A stretch of DNA of 6,764 bases from Gemmatimonadaceae bacterium (GTDB taxonomy: Bacteria > Gemmatimonadota > Gemmatimonadetes > Gemmatimonadales > Gemmatimonadaceae), in NCBI GenBank assembly GCA_025357975.1, contig JANYKY010000444.1, forward strand, positions 1 through 6,764, read 5' to 3'. A program made the translations under genes and the position numbers. Shown here piece after piece: positions 1-6,453 of the stretch (the first letter of the stretch is position 1; each line of letters opens with the position of its first letter). Below the pieces are notes generated by a model. The model saw only the letters and a program-made list of their open reading frames with translations. It did no database searches and was not told the origin of the DNA.

Positions 1-78
1 AGCTACGGTGAAGTTGCGGCGGTTAGCCATCTCGAGACCTCGATCCCATGTCAGGGATCGCATCAGGCCATTCGGCAA
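1..78 (-). pseudogene. IS30-family transposase fragment (inverted piece, DDE second Asp region)
   Basis: Read on the minus strand, these 78 bases give 26 uninterrupted residues, including SLTWDRGLEMANRRNF. This is the IS30-family catalytic-core segment around the second Asp of the DDE triad (the Asp of TWDRG, bases 43-45). The fragment continues past the left edge, so its downstream end is unseen. At its upstream end it stops at about base 78, where the opposite strand takes up the transposase from the ANRRNF segment onward. The piece therefore cannot encode an active transposase in this arrangement. Homology is assigned by recalled family motifs; the exact breakpoint is uncertain by a few bases because both arms share the AACCGCCGCAACTTC core. 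Confidence 0.75.
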
Positions 79-101
79 ACCGCCGCAACTTCGCCGCAGC
101 T
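1..101. repeat. Imperfect inverted repeat joining two IS30 fragments
   Basis: The reverse complement of bases 1-28 matches bases 74-101 at 25 of 28 positions, with a perfect 15-nt core AACCGCCGCAACTTC (78-92). Both arms encode the same transposase segment (NRRNF), once per strand, followed by TVA in the minus arm and AAA in the plus arm. The three mismatches show that the arms are related copies and not a simple fold-back of one molecule. The 45-base centre (29-73) carries the TWDRG segment in minus orientation. Confidence 0.8.
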
Positions 102-332
102 ACCGACGTTCAGGTTTACTTCTGCGATCCGCGCAGCCCGTGGCAACGCGGATCGAACGAGCACACCAACGGGCTTCTTCGTCAGTACTTCGCAAAAGGA
201 ATGGATCTGTCGAATGTCACCCAGCGTGAGTTAGACGTAGTAGCCAACAAACTGAACACACGACCAAGAGAAACCTTGGACTGGAAAACTCCAGCCCAGG
301 TATTTGCAGCAAGCGTTGCAGGGACCGATTGA
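74..332 (+). pseudogene. IS30-family transposase, C-terminal fragment
   Basis: The plus strand encodes ANRRNF, then the hallmark IS30 stretch VYFCDPRSPWQRGSNEHTNG with the catalytic Glu in SNEHTNG, then LLRQYF and a C-terminus with LNTRPRETLDWKTPAQVF, ending in TGA at 330-332. In intact IS30-family transposases the LTWDRG segment with the second catalytic Asp lies directly upstream; here it lies on the opposite strand (bases 1-78). An ATG at 48 opens the frame, but residues from 48 to about 73 (SGIASGHS) are read from the antisense of the inverted piece and are not transposase sequence. Only the last ~85 residues remain, so this is a remnant or a rearranged copy. I could not identify the terminal inverted repeat downstream of the stop. 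Confidence 0.85.
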
Positions 333-492
333 GATCAAGCGTTTTTGTCTTTTATTTTCGGTGTCTTTTATTTTCGGGCTGTTCTTGTAGTTGCCCCTGA
401 TGGCCGTTCCACGTTTTTGATCCGTGGATACGCTGTTGCTTGTGCTTAGTTGTGGGTTTGTCCTTTCTGATGGGTGTATACCCTGATGTTAC
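333..492. other. AT-richer spacer between IS30 remnant and permease gene
   Basis: This 160-base stretch lies between the transposase stop and the convergently placed stop of the permease gene. I see no convincing gene. It is visibly richer in T on the plus strand than its surroundings and contains a perfect two-copy 16-bp tandem repeat. If the insertion sequence has a surviving right end, it should be here, but I do not recognise a terminal inverted repeat. No rho-independent terminator serving the minus-strand operon is evident: there is no GC-rich stem followed by a T tract in that direction. Confidence 0.55.
346..377. repeat. Perfect 16-bp tandem duplication
   Basis: The unit TGTCTTTTATTTTCGG occurs at 346-361 and again, head to tail with no interruption, at 362-377. 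It starts 14 bases after the IS30 transposase stop codon. It may be a slippage duplication, or it may relate to the end or target of the insertion sequence. The function is unknown. Confidence 0.9.
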
Positions 493-1356
493 TCACGACT
501 CTGCACGCGGCGCCTTCCTGTGCTGCCTTGGATCGAGAGCATCACGCAGCGCATCCCCCAGAAGATTGAACCCGAGAACGGCCAAACCTATAGCGACACC
601 CGGAAAGACCGAAGTCCACGGCGCATTTCGCAGCTGATCGAGGTCTCGCCCGTCCGCGATCATCGACCCCCAGCTCGGTGTCGGCGCAGGGACTCCAAGG
701 CCCAGAAATGACAGCGCCGCCTCGGCCATGATGGCGCCCGCGACACCGAGCGTCGCAGCGATGACGACAGGAGCAATGACATTCGGGAGAACATGCTGCA
801 GCATGACGCGAACGTCTTTCGCACCCAGCGCACGAATAGCCTGCACGTACTCGAGTTGTCGCACGACCAGAACCTGACCGCGAACGAGTCGCGCCATGCC
901 GGCCCATCCAACGACTCCAATCGTTACGAACACTACGCCCATCGACGGCTGGAATGCCGCGACCATCGCAATCAGCAACAGCAGCGTTGGAAAGGCCAGT
1001 GTCACGTCGGCTAATCTCATGACGACTTCGTCCACCCACCTGCCGTAGTAGCCCGCAAGCAAACCGAGCGTCACTCCCAGGGACAGCGCGATCATCTGCG
1101 AGATCAGGCCGACGGTCAGTGATACTCTCGAACCGAACACAAGACGCGCCCAGATGTCGCGCCCTTGAATGTCGGTGCCAAGCACGTGAGAAGGCGACGG
1201 GTGGGCCAGAAAGTTGGAGAGGTCGATCTTGAGCGGATCCTGCGTCGCGATGAGAGGTGCTGCAATCGCGGCGAAAACCATCACGACGACGACCGCAATT
1301 CCGAATCGAGCGCGATTGTCGCCGAATAGGCGCTTGCGCTGGCCAGTATCTAGCAA
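493..1356 (-). CDS. ABC transporter permease, DppC/OppC family (peptide/nickel type)
   Basis: This 287-residue inner-membrane permease belongs to the BPD_transp_1 family, DppC/OppC/GsiD branch, whose members import oligopeptides, nickel chelates or similar solutes together with a DppB-type partner, two ATPases and a binding protein. Visible features are an N-terminal hydrophobic segment (about 19-36), the family signature LGTDIQGRDIWARLVFGSR (59-77), further membrane segments near 79-102, 112-134, 140-156, 193-220 and 248-268, and the EAA loop (about 169-192: EYVQAIRALG then VLPN) that contacts the ATPase. Length is normal, so the gene seems intact. The start is TTG (1354-1356), with GAGG (1367-1370) 10 nt upstream; it fits the family N-terminus, whereas the next Met (26) lies inside the first membrane segment. 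It begins 7 nt after the acyltransferase stop, so it is probably cotranscribed with the glycolipid genes. No DppB partner or ATPase lies nearby and the substrate is unknown. Confidence 0.93.
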   Translation of the reverse strand: MLDTGQRKRLFGDNRARFGIAVVVVMVFAAIAAPLIATQDPLKIDLSNFLAHPSPSHVLGTDIQGRDIWARLVFGSRVSLTVGLISQMIALSLGVTLGLLAGYYGRWVDEVVMRLADVTLAFPTLLLLIAMVAAFQPSMGVVFVTIGVVGWAGMARLVRGQVLVVRQLEYVQAIRALGAKDVRVMLQHVLPNVIAPVVIAATLGVAGAIMAEAALSFLGLGVPAPTPSWGSMIADGRDLDQLRNAPWTSVFPGVAIGLAVLGFNLLGDALRDALDPRQHRKAPRAES

Positions 1357-1363
1357 GACGCTG

Positions 1364-2344
1364 CTACCTCGACGGAGTCCACGCAGTCGGATCCTTCAGT
1401 GTCGGATCCCGCAGCTCCGGCGGAGTCTCGGCAGGCTGTCGGCGCCAACGGCGGTGCTGCCAGAAATATTGCGACGGATATTCTCGTACCCATTTCTCCA
1501 GAATTTCACTGTAGCGAGCGACCATCGCGTCTACGTCGCGGTCCCGATCTCCTGACTCCTCGACTTTGACGGGCTCGAAGACGACGCGGAATCTTCCATC
1601 CGGAAGCCGAAGCATGTCCATAAAGCAGACGGCTGCATTCAATCGCAAGGCGAATACCGCGAAGCCGCGGGCAGTCTTGGCGGGCCTTCCAAAAAAGGGA
1701 ACGAAGCTCGACGCGAGCCCCAGGACCCCCTGATCGGCTAGTATCGCTACGAATTTTCCGTCCCGAATTGCCTTTACTGTGCTCCTGACGGCCTGCGTGT
1801 CATGGACGACGGTGAGTCCGAGCTTTTCGCGATTGGTGTTGAGGTAATCTTCAAAGAGACGGTTGCCCATCCCGCGCACCACCACCTCCGGGCGGAGACC
1901 GCGGGCGGCGAGATATGCGCCCATCAATTCCCAGTTTCCGTGATGACCGCCAACCATGATTCCGCCGATCCCACCGTTCATAGCGGCTTCGACGTGCTCC
2001 CATCCGTCCACTCGATCCACCAGGCTCAGCACTCCATTCTGTCCGAGAGTCGGAAGAATTGCCGCCTCCACCGCATTTCTTCCAAGATGCCGGTAACAGC
2101 CAAGAGAGATTGCTCTCACCGTATCTTCGGCGAGCTCCGGAAACGCGGCGGCGATCTGGCGCTCCACGACATGCCTGCGGATTTGCAGCGGCCATCGTCC
2201 GAGTGCCCCAAGCCGTTCCCCGATCGAGCAGGCGGTGTCCCACGGCAGTTTCTGTAATCCCGCAAAGGCTGCCCGCATCGAGTAAAACTCTGCCAGGTGC
2301 GAAAAAGTCGGGCGCTTTTTTCTGCGCTCTTCATAGGTATTCAC
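1364..2344 (-). CDS. Lysophospholipid/lipid A acyltransferase, LpxL/HtrB family
   Basis: This 326-residue protein matches the bacterial lipid A (LpxL/LpxM, HtrB) acyltransferase family, which transfers an acyl chain to a glycolipid acceptor at the cytoplasmic face of the inner membrane. The catalytic HX4(D/E) motif is HHGNWE (134-139, bases 1928-1945). Further family blocks are VRGMGNRLFEDYL (156-168), ILADQG (201-206), VPFFGRPAKT (215-224) and the terminal FWQHRRWRRQP (294-304), the counterpart of the LWxHRRxKxRP block. Residues 1-20 are basic and polar; 20-50 could associate with the membrane. The start is GTG (2342-2344), overlapping the TGA of the upstream glycosyltransferase as GTGA. Shine-Dalgarno is poor, so translation likely depends on coupling. 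An ATG at codon 23 is possible but would cut into the conserved N-terminal region. Acceptor and acyl chain cannot be read from sequence: lipid A-type is likely from the neighbours, another glycolipid is possible. Confidence 0.9.
   Translation of the reverse strand: MNTYEERRKKRPTFSHLAEFYSMRAAFAGLQKLPWDTACSIGERLGALGRWPLQIRRHVVERQIAAAFPELAEDTVRAISLGCYRHLGRNAVEAAILPTLGQNGVLSLVDRVDGWEHVEAAMNGGIGGIMVGGHHGNWELMGAYLAARGLRPEVVVRGMGNRLFEDYLNTNREKLGLTVVHDTQAVRSTVKAIRDGKFVAILADQGVLGLASSFVPFFGRPAKTARGFAVFALRLNAAVCFMDMLRLPDGRFRVVFEPVKVEESGDRDRDVDAMVARYSEILEKWVREYPSQYFWQHRRWRRQPAETPPELRDPTLKDPTAWTPSR
1367..1370 (-). promoter_or_regulatory. Shine-Dalgarno for the permease TTG start
   Basis: On the minus strand GAGG lies 10 nt upstream of the TTG at 1354-1356. 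It is inside the last codons of the acyltransferase gene, just before its TAG. Slightly long spacing, but it is the best ribosome site near the junction and supports the non-ATG start. Confidence 0.5.
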
Positions 2345-3543
2345 CGACTTGCCCGCGGCCCGCGCACCACTGACAACGTGAACTCGCGTGTGTCGGCCGC
2401 AACACGATCCCAGTTGAAATGCGTTTCAACAGCTACCCGGCCAGCGGATCCAAATAACTCGGCTCGCACGGGGTCGCGGAGAAAGCTCAGAACCGCCGCG
2501 GCGATTTCAGCAACACTTTCAGGGCCGACGACCATACCTGTCACACCGTCTCGCACCGCTGACCTGACACCTCCAGAGTCACCGGCGACTACCGGCAATC
2601 CGGATGCTGACGCCTCGAGAAACGAGATCCCGAAACCCTCGACATTCACGGTGTTGTCCAGTCTCGACGCGCCTACGTAAACGTTCGCCGTCGCATATGC
2701 TTCCGGCAGTTCGTCCTCCGGCAACGCCCCGGCGAAGATCACTCTGTCTTCAACTGCAAGCTCGGCGGCCAGAGCGCGTAACCGCAATTCATCGTGACCT
2801 TCTCCAACCAGAACGTAATGAAGGGATGGAACGTCTTGCGACAATGCGGCGAGTGCACGAATCACTGTGTCCTGGCCTTTGTGAGGAACAAGCCTCGCGA
2901 CTGTCAACAATAGTGGAGCATCAGCGACGTTCCACTTCGCACGCAAAATTCCCGCGTCGCGACCTGGCGAAAAAACTGTTGGGTCTGTGCCGAGATCGAG
3001 CACTGCAACCGGGGGCGGTGTTTCCACCCCGATTTCATCGAGCACGACATGAGTGAGATCAGCTACCCACCTTGAAGTTGCAACGATGCCCGCTGCCTCT
3101 CCTATTATGCGTCTCGCAGTTCGGCGCTTGATCGCACTGCGAGCGGTTTTCCGTTGCTCGCGCAAGAGATCGCCGCCATTCACGTAAAGCATATAAGGAA
3201 GTCGAAGCCTCGCATGAGCCCACCCTACGGCGTAGCCAACAGGGCGAATGTTGCCGAGATGAATAACATCGGCGGAGCTTTCTGCGAAGTTCGTGAGCCA
3301 CCGAGCCCATCTCACCTGATTCGTGAACCGGTTCGCTTCCCGAAAGTAAAACGGCTGTCGGTCTATCCGATAATTCTCCGCAGCGTCAAACTCGGCGGAG
3401 TAGTCCAGCTGAACGGTCGAGACACTCATTGAATTCGACTCATCACTAAATCTTCGGCAAACCTCCACGTGACGACGGGCCATCCCGCCACGATCCGGCC
3501 CGAAATCCTGCGTGACGAATAGGTGTTTCAGGAACTGTGTCAA
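2341..3543 (-). CDS. Glycosyltransferase family 4 (GT-B), canonical EX7E
   Basis: This 400-residue retaining-type GT-B glycosyltransferase (GT4) probably transfers a sugar from a nucleotide donor to a growing glycolipid in the cytoplasm. The N-terminal Rossmann half shows GGMARRHV (19-26), DVIHLGNIRPVG (92-103) and VNGGD (121-125). The donor-binding half (Glycos_transf_1) begins near 208 with VARLVPHKGQD (215-225; Arg217 and Lys222 in the phosphate-contacting positions), then VLVGEGHDE (244-252) and the EX7E motif EGFGISFLE (Glu302 to Glu310), followed by ASASGLPVVAGDSGG. All key residues are present and length is usual. The start is TTG (3541-3543), overlapping the stop of the CgeB-like gene as TTGA, with AGGA 7 nt upstream. 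Its own TGA overlaps the GTG of the acyltransferase. Sugar and acceptor are unknown. Confidence 0.93.
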   Translation of the reverse strand: MTQFLKHLFVTQDFGPDRGGMARRHVEVCRRFSDESNSMSVSTVQLDYSAEFDAAENYRIDRQPFYFREANRFTNQVRWARWLTNFAESSADVIHLGNIRPVGYAVGWAHARLRLPYMLYVNGGDLLREQRKTARSAIKRRTARRIIGEAAGIVATSRWVADLTHVVLDEIGVETPPPVAVLDLGTDPTVFSPGRDAGILRAKWNVADAPLLLTVARLVPHKGQDTVIRALAALSQDVPSLHYVLVGEGHDELRLRALAAELAVEDRVIFAGALPEDELPEAYATANVYVGASRLDNTVNVEGFGISFLEASASGLPVVAGDSGGVRSAVRDGVTGMVVGPESVAEIAAAVLSFLRDPVRAELFGSAGRVAVETHFNWDRVAADTREFTLSVVRGPRASR

Positions 3544-4499
3544 AGTGGATTCCTGAACGCTCGATTTTCAAGGAGGTTGGCAACGCGCTGATCGTAGGTA
3601 TGATGCGCCCGAACGAAGGATTCGCCATTTGCTTTGATTTCATTTCGGCGTGTAGCGTCGCCCAGATACGAGGCGATCTGATTGAGGCAGGAGTTGGCGT
3701 CGCTGTAAAACGCACAGTGCTCTCCGTCTCGCAACATCGAGGCGACACCCGGCGTAAACTCGGCCAGGTAAAAAGCGCCGGCGAGAATCGCCATCCAGGT
3801 GCGATCGGAAGTGTAAGAGGTGCCACCAGCCGCTCGTGCGGGATTGATTCCGAGAACGATCTTCGAGCTGGAGCAAACCGCGGCGAATTGTTCTTTCTCG
3901 ACGGATCGACCGGTCCAATTCAACGACGATTTCCACTTCTCCCACCCCTGGCCCCACACCCGCAGGTTGTAGCCTGTCGACACGCGAATGAGAATCTTCG
4001 CCCGGTCCGCATCGTACCCCGTTCCAATGAATGCGACGTCAGACCCAAATGTGGCGTCGTGCCTCACCGGCTTGATTCCAGAGTCTCCGGCAGCCGGAAG
4101 GAAAAGCGCTGTCAGCCCATTCGCTCGCCACTCAGTGTCGAAGCCCGTGACGAAAAAAGTGCGAGCGAGACGTCCAATCGCGGCGATGTGCGCGATGTCC
4201 GGCCGTTCGAGATCGCGGTACCACTGCGGGTCGTGATACCACATGGCATTCGGCGTGTCACGGATAATCTCTGAGACGGTTTCAGGATCGAGCGCCAGAC
4301 ACTTGGAAAGAAAAACGAAGTCGGGCCGAAATCTCCTTGCATGTGACTTTGCCCACAGTTGAGTAAGGCCGCGCCCCATCAGTCGCTTAGCGCGCCGGTC
4401 ATCGATGAGTTTTGTAATATGACCAGCCCGCTTGAGCGCGCGCTCAACCGCCGCTTCCATTCGCCACGCATTGTCGCTGCCAATCAGGAGTATGCGCAC
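3540..4499 (-). CDS. CgeB-like glycosyltransferase (Glyco_trans_1_2 family)
   Basis: This 319-residue protein resembles CgeB-type GT-B glycosyltransferases. Seen in it: a β-strand start RILLIGSDNAW (2-12), WYHDP (87-91), DVAFIGTGYDADR (154-166), VWGQGWE (181-187), SSKIVLGINP (211-220), AILAGAFYLAEFTPGV (237-252) and HHTYDQRVANLL (299-310). The second half follows the Glyco_trans_1_2 pattern (SKIVLNxxP, GAFxLxxxTPG, HTYxxRxxxLL). It probably adds one sugar to the same glycolipid; donor and acceptor are unknown. The assigned start is GTG (4497-4499). An in-frame TGA lies just two codons upstream (4503-4505), and an ATG in the same frame (4542-4544) overlaps the previous gene's stop, so the 5' end may have been shortened by a nonsense change. 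No good Shine-Dalgarno precedes the GTG. Its TGA overlaps the next gene's TTG. Confidence 0.85.
   Translation of the reverse strand: MRILLIGSDNAWRMEAAVERALKRAGHITKLIDDRRAKRLMGRGLTQLWAKSHARRFRPDFVFLSKCLALDPETVSEIIRDTPNAMWYHDPQWYRDLERPDIAHIAAIGRLARTFFVTGFDTEWRANGLTALFLPAAGDSGIKPVRHDATFGSDVAFIGTGYDADRAKILIRVSTGYNLRVWGQGWEKWKSSLNWTGRSVEKEQFAAVCSSSKIVLGINPARAAGGTSYTSDRTWMAILAGAFYLAEFTPGVASMLRDGEHCAFYSDANSCLNQIASYLGDATRRNEIKANGESFVRAHHTYDQRVANLLENRAFRNPL
3551..3554 (-). promoter_or_regulatory. Shine-Dalgarno supporting the GT4 TTG start
   Basis: AGGA on the minus strand lies 7 nt upstream of the TTG at 3541-3543, inside the last codons of the CgeB-like gene. This near-ideal spacing, together with the TTGA stop/start overlap, decides for the TTG start. 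Confidence 0.6.
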
Positions 4500-4502
4500 C
4501 GC

Positions 4503-4544
4503 TCAGATGAGCCGGCGGCATTTCCGCAGCTGACGTTCGCTCAT
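4503..4544 (-). other. 13-codon in-frame mini-ORF ahead of the CgeB-like gene
   Basis: On the minus strand an ATG at 4542-4544 overlaps the TGA of the family 2 glycosyltransferase gene as ATGA. It encodes MSERQLRKCRRLI and stops at TGA (4503-4505), one codon before the GTG of the next gene and in the same reading frame. It fills the only sizeable gap in the operon. It may be the original 5' end of the CgeB-like gene interrupted by a stop, a coupling leader peptide, or chance. No Shine-Dalgarno is evident. Confidence 0.4.
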
Positions 4545-5311
4545 TTTGGATTGTCGTTGCGGCGCTGTAACTCCCAGAGGCGTGCATACTTCGTCAGGAC
4601 ACTCATGCTCGCAAGCGCGGAAAGTATGACTCCAGCTTCTCCGTCGAGAAACCCGAGCCTGAGCACGTACATGCTCGCAAAGCGCAACCGTGACCGGGCC
4701 CAAGCCGACAAAGGTCCCGTTCGCTTGCCACGCCCAAACCGATCTTCAGCCCACCATCGGCTGTATCGATCGAGCTTCTCCAGATAGCTGTCGATCGATG
4801 CATATGGCTCGTGACGAAGCACGTTCCTCAGCTCGCCGACCGCACCATCGAAATCCACATGTTCGTGCACGCGACTTGAATCGTACCGGAGATTCGACCG
4901 AAAAAAACGAATCGGCCGATCATGATCCCATCCACCGTGGCGAATCTCCGACCCGAGAAAAAAATTTCGCCGTGGAACCCGGTACGCATTTGCAGCCGGA
5001 CGTTCCAGTGTCGATCGAATTTCTTCGCCGAGCTCGGAAGATGCACGCTCGTCTGCATCGACGACCAAAATCCACTCGGATGATGCCCGATCGATTGCTG
5101 CATTTCTCTGCCCGCCAATCGTAACGAAGGGATTGGACATCACAGTGGCGCCGCAAGCGGTCGCCAGAGATACCGTGTCATCGTTGGAATCGTTTTCGAC
5201 GACGATGATCTCGCGAGCCCACCGGACGCTCGACACGCATTGCTCGATGTTCGCGGCCTCATTTCGAGCCGCGATAACTACGGTGACTGCGACTTTGTCA
5301 GTCGCAATCAC
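4541..5311 (-). CDS. Family 2 glycosyltransferase, WaaE/KdtX-like
   Basis: This 256-residue GT-A enzyme resembles the WaaE/KdtX (beta-1,4-glucosyltransferase) branch that decorates the LPS inner core from the cytoplasmic side. Visible are VTVVIAARNEAANIEQCVSS (9-28), the nucleotide-binding VVENDSNDDT (37-46), GGQRNAAI (66-73), the metal-binding VVDADER (83-89), HGGWDHDRPIRFFR (125-138) and RVHEHVDFDG (147-156). The C-terminal hydrophobic block LRLGFLDGEAGVILS (217-231) is typical of this branch, as is the length. The start is GTG (5309-5311), overlapping the upstream gene's TGA as GTGA. AAGGG directly abuts the start, too close for an ideal ribosome site, so coupling is likely. Branch assignment is by recalled motifs; the transferred sugar is not determined. 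Confidence 0.92.
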   Translation of the reverse strand: MIATDKVAVTVVIAARNEAANIEQCVSSVRWAREIIVVENDSNDDTVSLATACGATVMSNPFVTIGGQRNAAIDRASSEWILVVDADERASSELGEEIRSTLERPAANAYRVPRRNFFLGSEIRHGGWDHDRPIRFFRSNLRYDSSRVHEHVDFDGAVGELRNVLRHEPYASIDSYLEKLDRYSRWWAEDRFGRGKRTGPLSAWARSRLRFASMYVLRLGFLDGEAGVILSALASMSVLTKYARLWELQRRNDNPK

Positions 5312-6453
5312 CCCTTGGGCCGCGAGCGACCCGCCGCGATCTGTATCGCTGACTCAAATCCCTCGATCATCGCGACCTCTGGAAATTCACGCGTCACACG
5401 GACTCTGGCGGCCGAACCCATTGCCTGACGCTGCTCCTCACTCGCAAGAAGCGTAACCACCGTTGCGGCCGTCGACGCCGCGTCCTCCGGCGGAACGAGT
5501 GCACCACTGATCAGATTCGCCACGTACACCTCGGCGACACTTCCCTCTGCAGCAATTACCGGAACGCCAAGCGCCATCAGGTCGAGAATTCCGTAGGCCG
5601 CGGTATCGGCTTCCGCTACGACCCAGCCCAGCTCCGCATCACGCATCAACGTCAGGTGATCATCGCGCTCACCGAGAAAGCTGACCAGGTCCATGACGTT
5701 GAGAGCCGCCGCCTGCATGCGCAGATCTTCGCTGTCGGACCCCGCGCCAAAGATGATCAATCGGAGATACGGATGACGAGGCGCCAGCATTGAGACGGTG
5801 CGTATAGCCGTTGCTGCGCGCCCTCTCGACGTAGGATCGTAAACGCAGATGATGTACCGAATGTCTTCCGGCCTCGGCTCCTGCTGGAGCGCAGTGCGAT
5901 CGGGATAGCGCGACGCATCCACCCCGAGCCGCGCAACGGCAGACCGGTCGGCGCGACGCGGAAGAATCGCCATCTTCGCGTCCGCATCGCTCGAGAAAAG
6001 ATATGTCGTGTTGGTCAGCCAGTTAGCGAATTTTCCCTTACCAGCCATCGCGAGCTGGCAGCTCGACGGAGTGCGGCGGATTATCTTCCCGCTACGGCCT
6101 AGCCAGCAGGCCATCGAGGCAATGATGTGCTCGCGCTCGGTGTGCACGAATACGACATCAGCATCCCATCGCCGGAACAGGTGACGTAACCGCCACGCCG
6201 CGGAGAACCAGTTTCCTTCGCACGAAAAAGGAACGACCTCGAACGGCGCGACGTCGCGCGGCGCAACCGGATCGTCGCCACCGAGCTTTTGCGCCACTGT
6301 CGCCATTCGCGATACCGATTGCTCGACATTGCTGTGAGGCTCAGCCAGAAAGGTCACGTTGTAGCCGCGCGCCGCGAGGCCACGAGCCGCGACCGAAAAC
6401 GCTCGCGCTGTTCCTGACCATTCTCGTGCGCAGTGCAGAAAAAGTATGCGCAC
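5308..6453 (-). CDS. Glycosyltransferase, GT4-like GT-B with DX7D motif
   Basis: This 381-residue protein has a GT-B two-domain layout. The N-terminal half starts RILFLHCAREWSGTARAFSV (2-21) with ADVVFVHTEREH (98-109). The donor-binding half runs from about 198: YIICVYDPTSRGRAATA (200-216), LRLIIFGAGSDSEDLRMQA (230-248), VSFLGERDD (257-265) and the segment DTAAYGILD (283-291) followed by LMALGVPVIAAEGS (292-305). In ordinary GT4 enzymes the last segment carries EX7E; here both acidic positions align to Asp, and the usual phosphate-binding Lys of the GR..KG loop appears as Arg (SRGR). The fold is clear, the sugar and acceptor are not. The start is GTG (6451-6453), directly abutting the TAG of the ABC transporter gene, with GGCGG 5 nt upstream. 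Its TGA overlaps the next gene's GTG. I rate family membership high and activity likely but unproven. Confidence 0.88.
   Translation of the reverse strand: MRILFLHCAREWSGTARAFSVAARGLAARGYNVTFLAEPHSNVEQSVSRMATVAQKLGGDDPVAPRDVAPFEVVPFSCEGNWFSAAWRLRHLFRRWDADVVFVHTEREHIIASMACWLGRSGKIIRRTPSSCQLAMAGKGKFANWLTNTTYLFSSDADAKMAILPRRADRSAVARLGVDASRYPDRTALQQEPRPEDIRYIICVYDPTSRGRAATAIRTVSMLAPRHPYLRLIIFGAGSDSEDLRMQAAALNVMDLVSFLGERDDHLTLMRDAELGWVVAEADTAAYGILDLMALGVPVIAAEGSVAEVYVANLISGALVPPEDAASTAATVVTLLASEEQRQAMGSAARVRVTREFPEVAMIEGFESAIQIAAGRSRPKG

Noticed and set aside
8..229. Plus-strand open frame overlapping the IS30 remnant
   Set aside because: It is out of frame with the transposase homology in the same bases and gives an Arg-rich translation without family features.
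408..428. Possible hairpin TCCACG / CGTGGA as a terminator
   Set aside because: The stem is only 6 bp around a 9-nt loop, and neither strand has a T tract after it. It could be a weak structure but not a convincing terminator.
333..492. Search for the IS30 terminal inverted repeat and target duplication
   Set aside because: The opposite end of the element is not in the window and I recognise no known terminus, so I do not call an element boundary.
440..637. Small plus-strand open frame in the spacer after the IS30 remnant
   Set aside because: Most of it runs antisense into the permease C-terminus; no Shine-Dalgarno or protein motif supports it.
1802..2257. Plus-strand open frame (151 codons) opposite the acyltransferase
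   Set aside because: It is antisense to the conserved acyltransferase core, has no recognisable motif, and its His/Ala/Arg composition is typical of a shadow frame.
3537..4274. Long plus-strand open frame (245 codons) opposite the CgeB-like gene
   Set aside because: It lies entirely antisense to a gene with clear family motifs, its translation is low-complexity and Arg/Ser/Pro-rich, and it shows no recognisable domain. It is a GC-driven shadow.
4489..4500. 12-base repeat AGTATGCGCACC shared with 6443-6454
   Set aside because: Both copies are the start-codon regions of GT-B genes that begin V/M-R-I-L. The match is explained by the shared N-terminal β-strand codons plus one flanking base.
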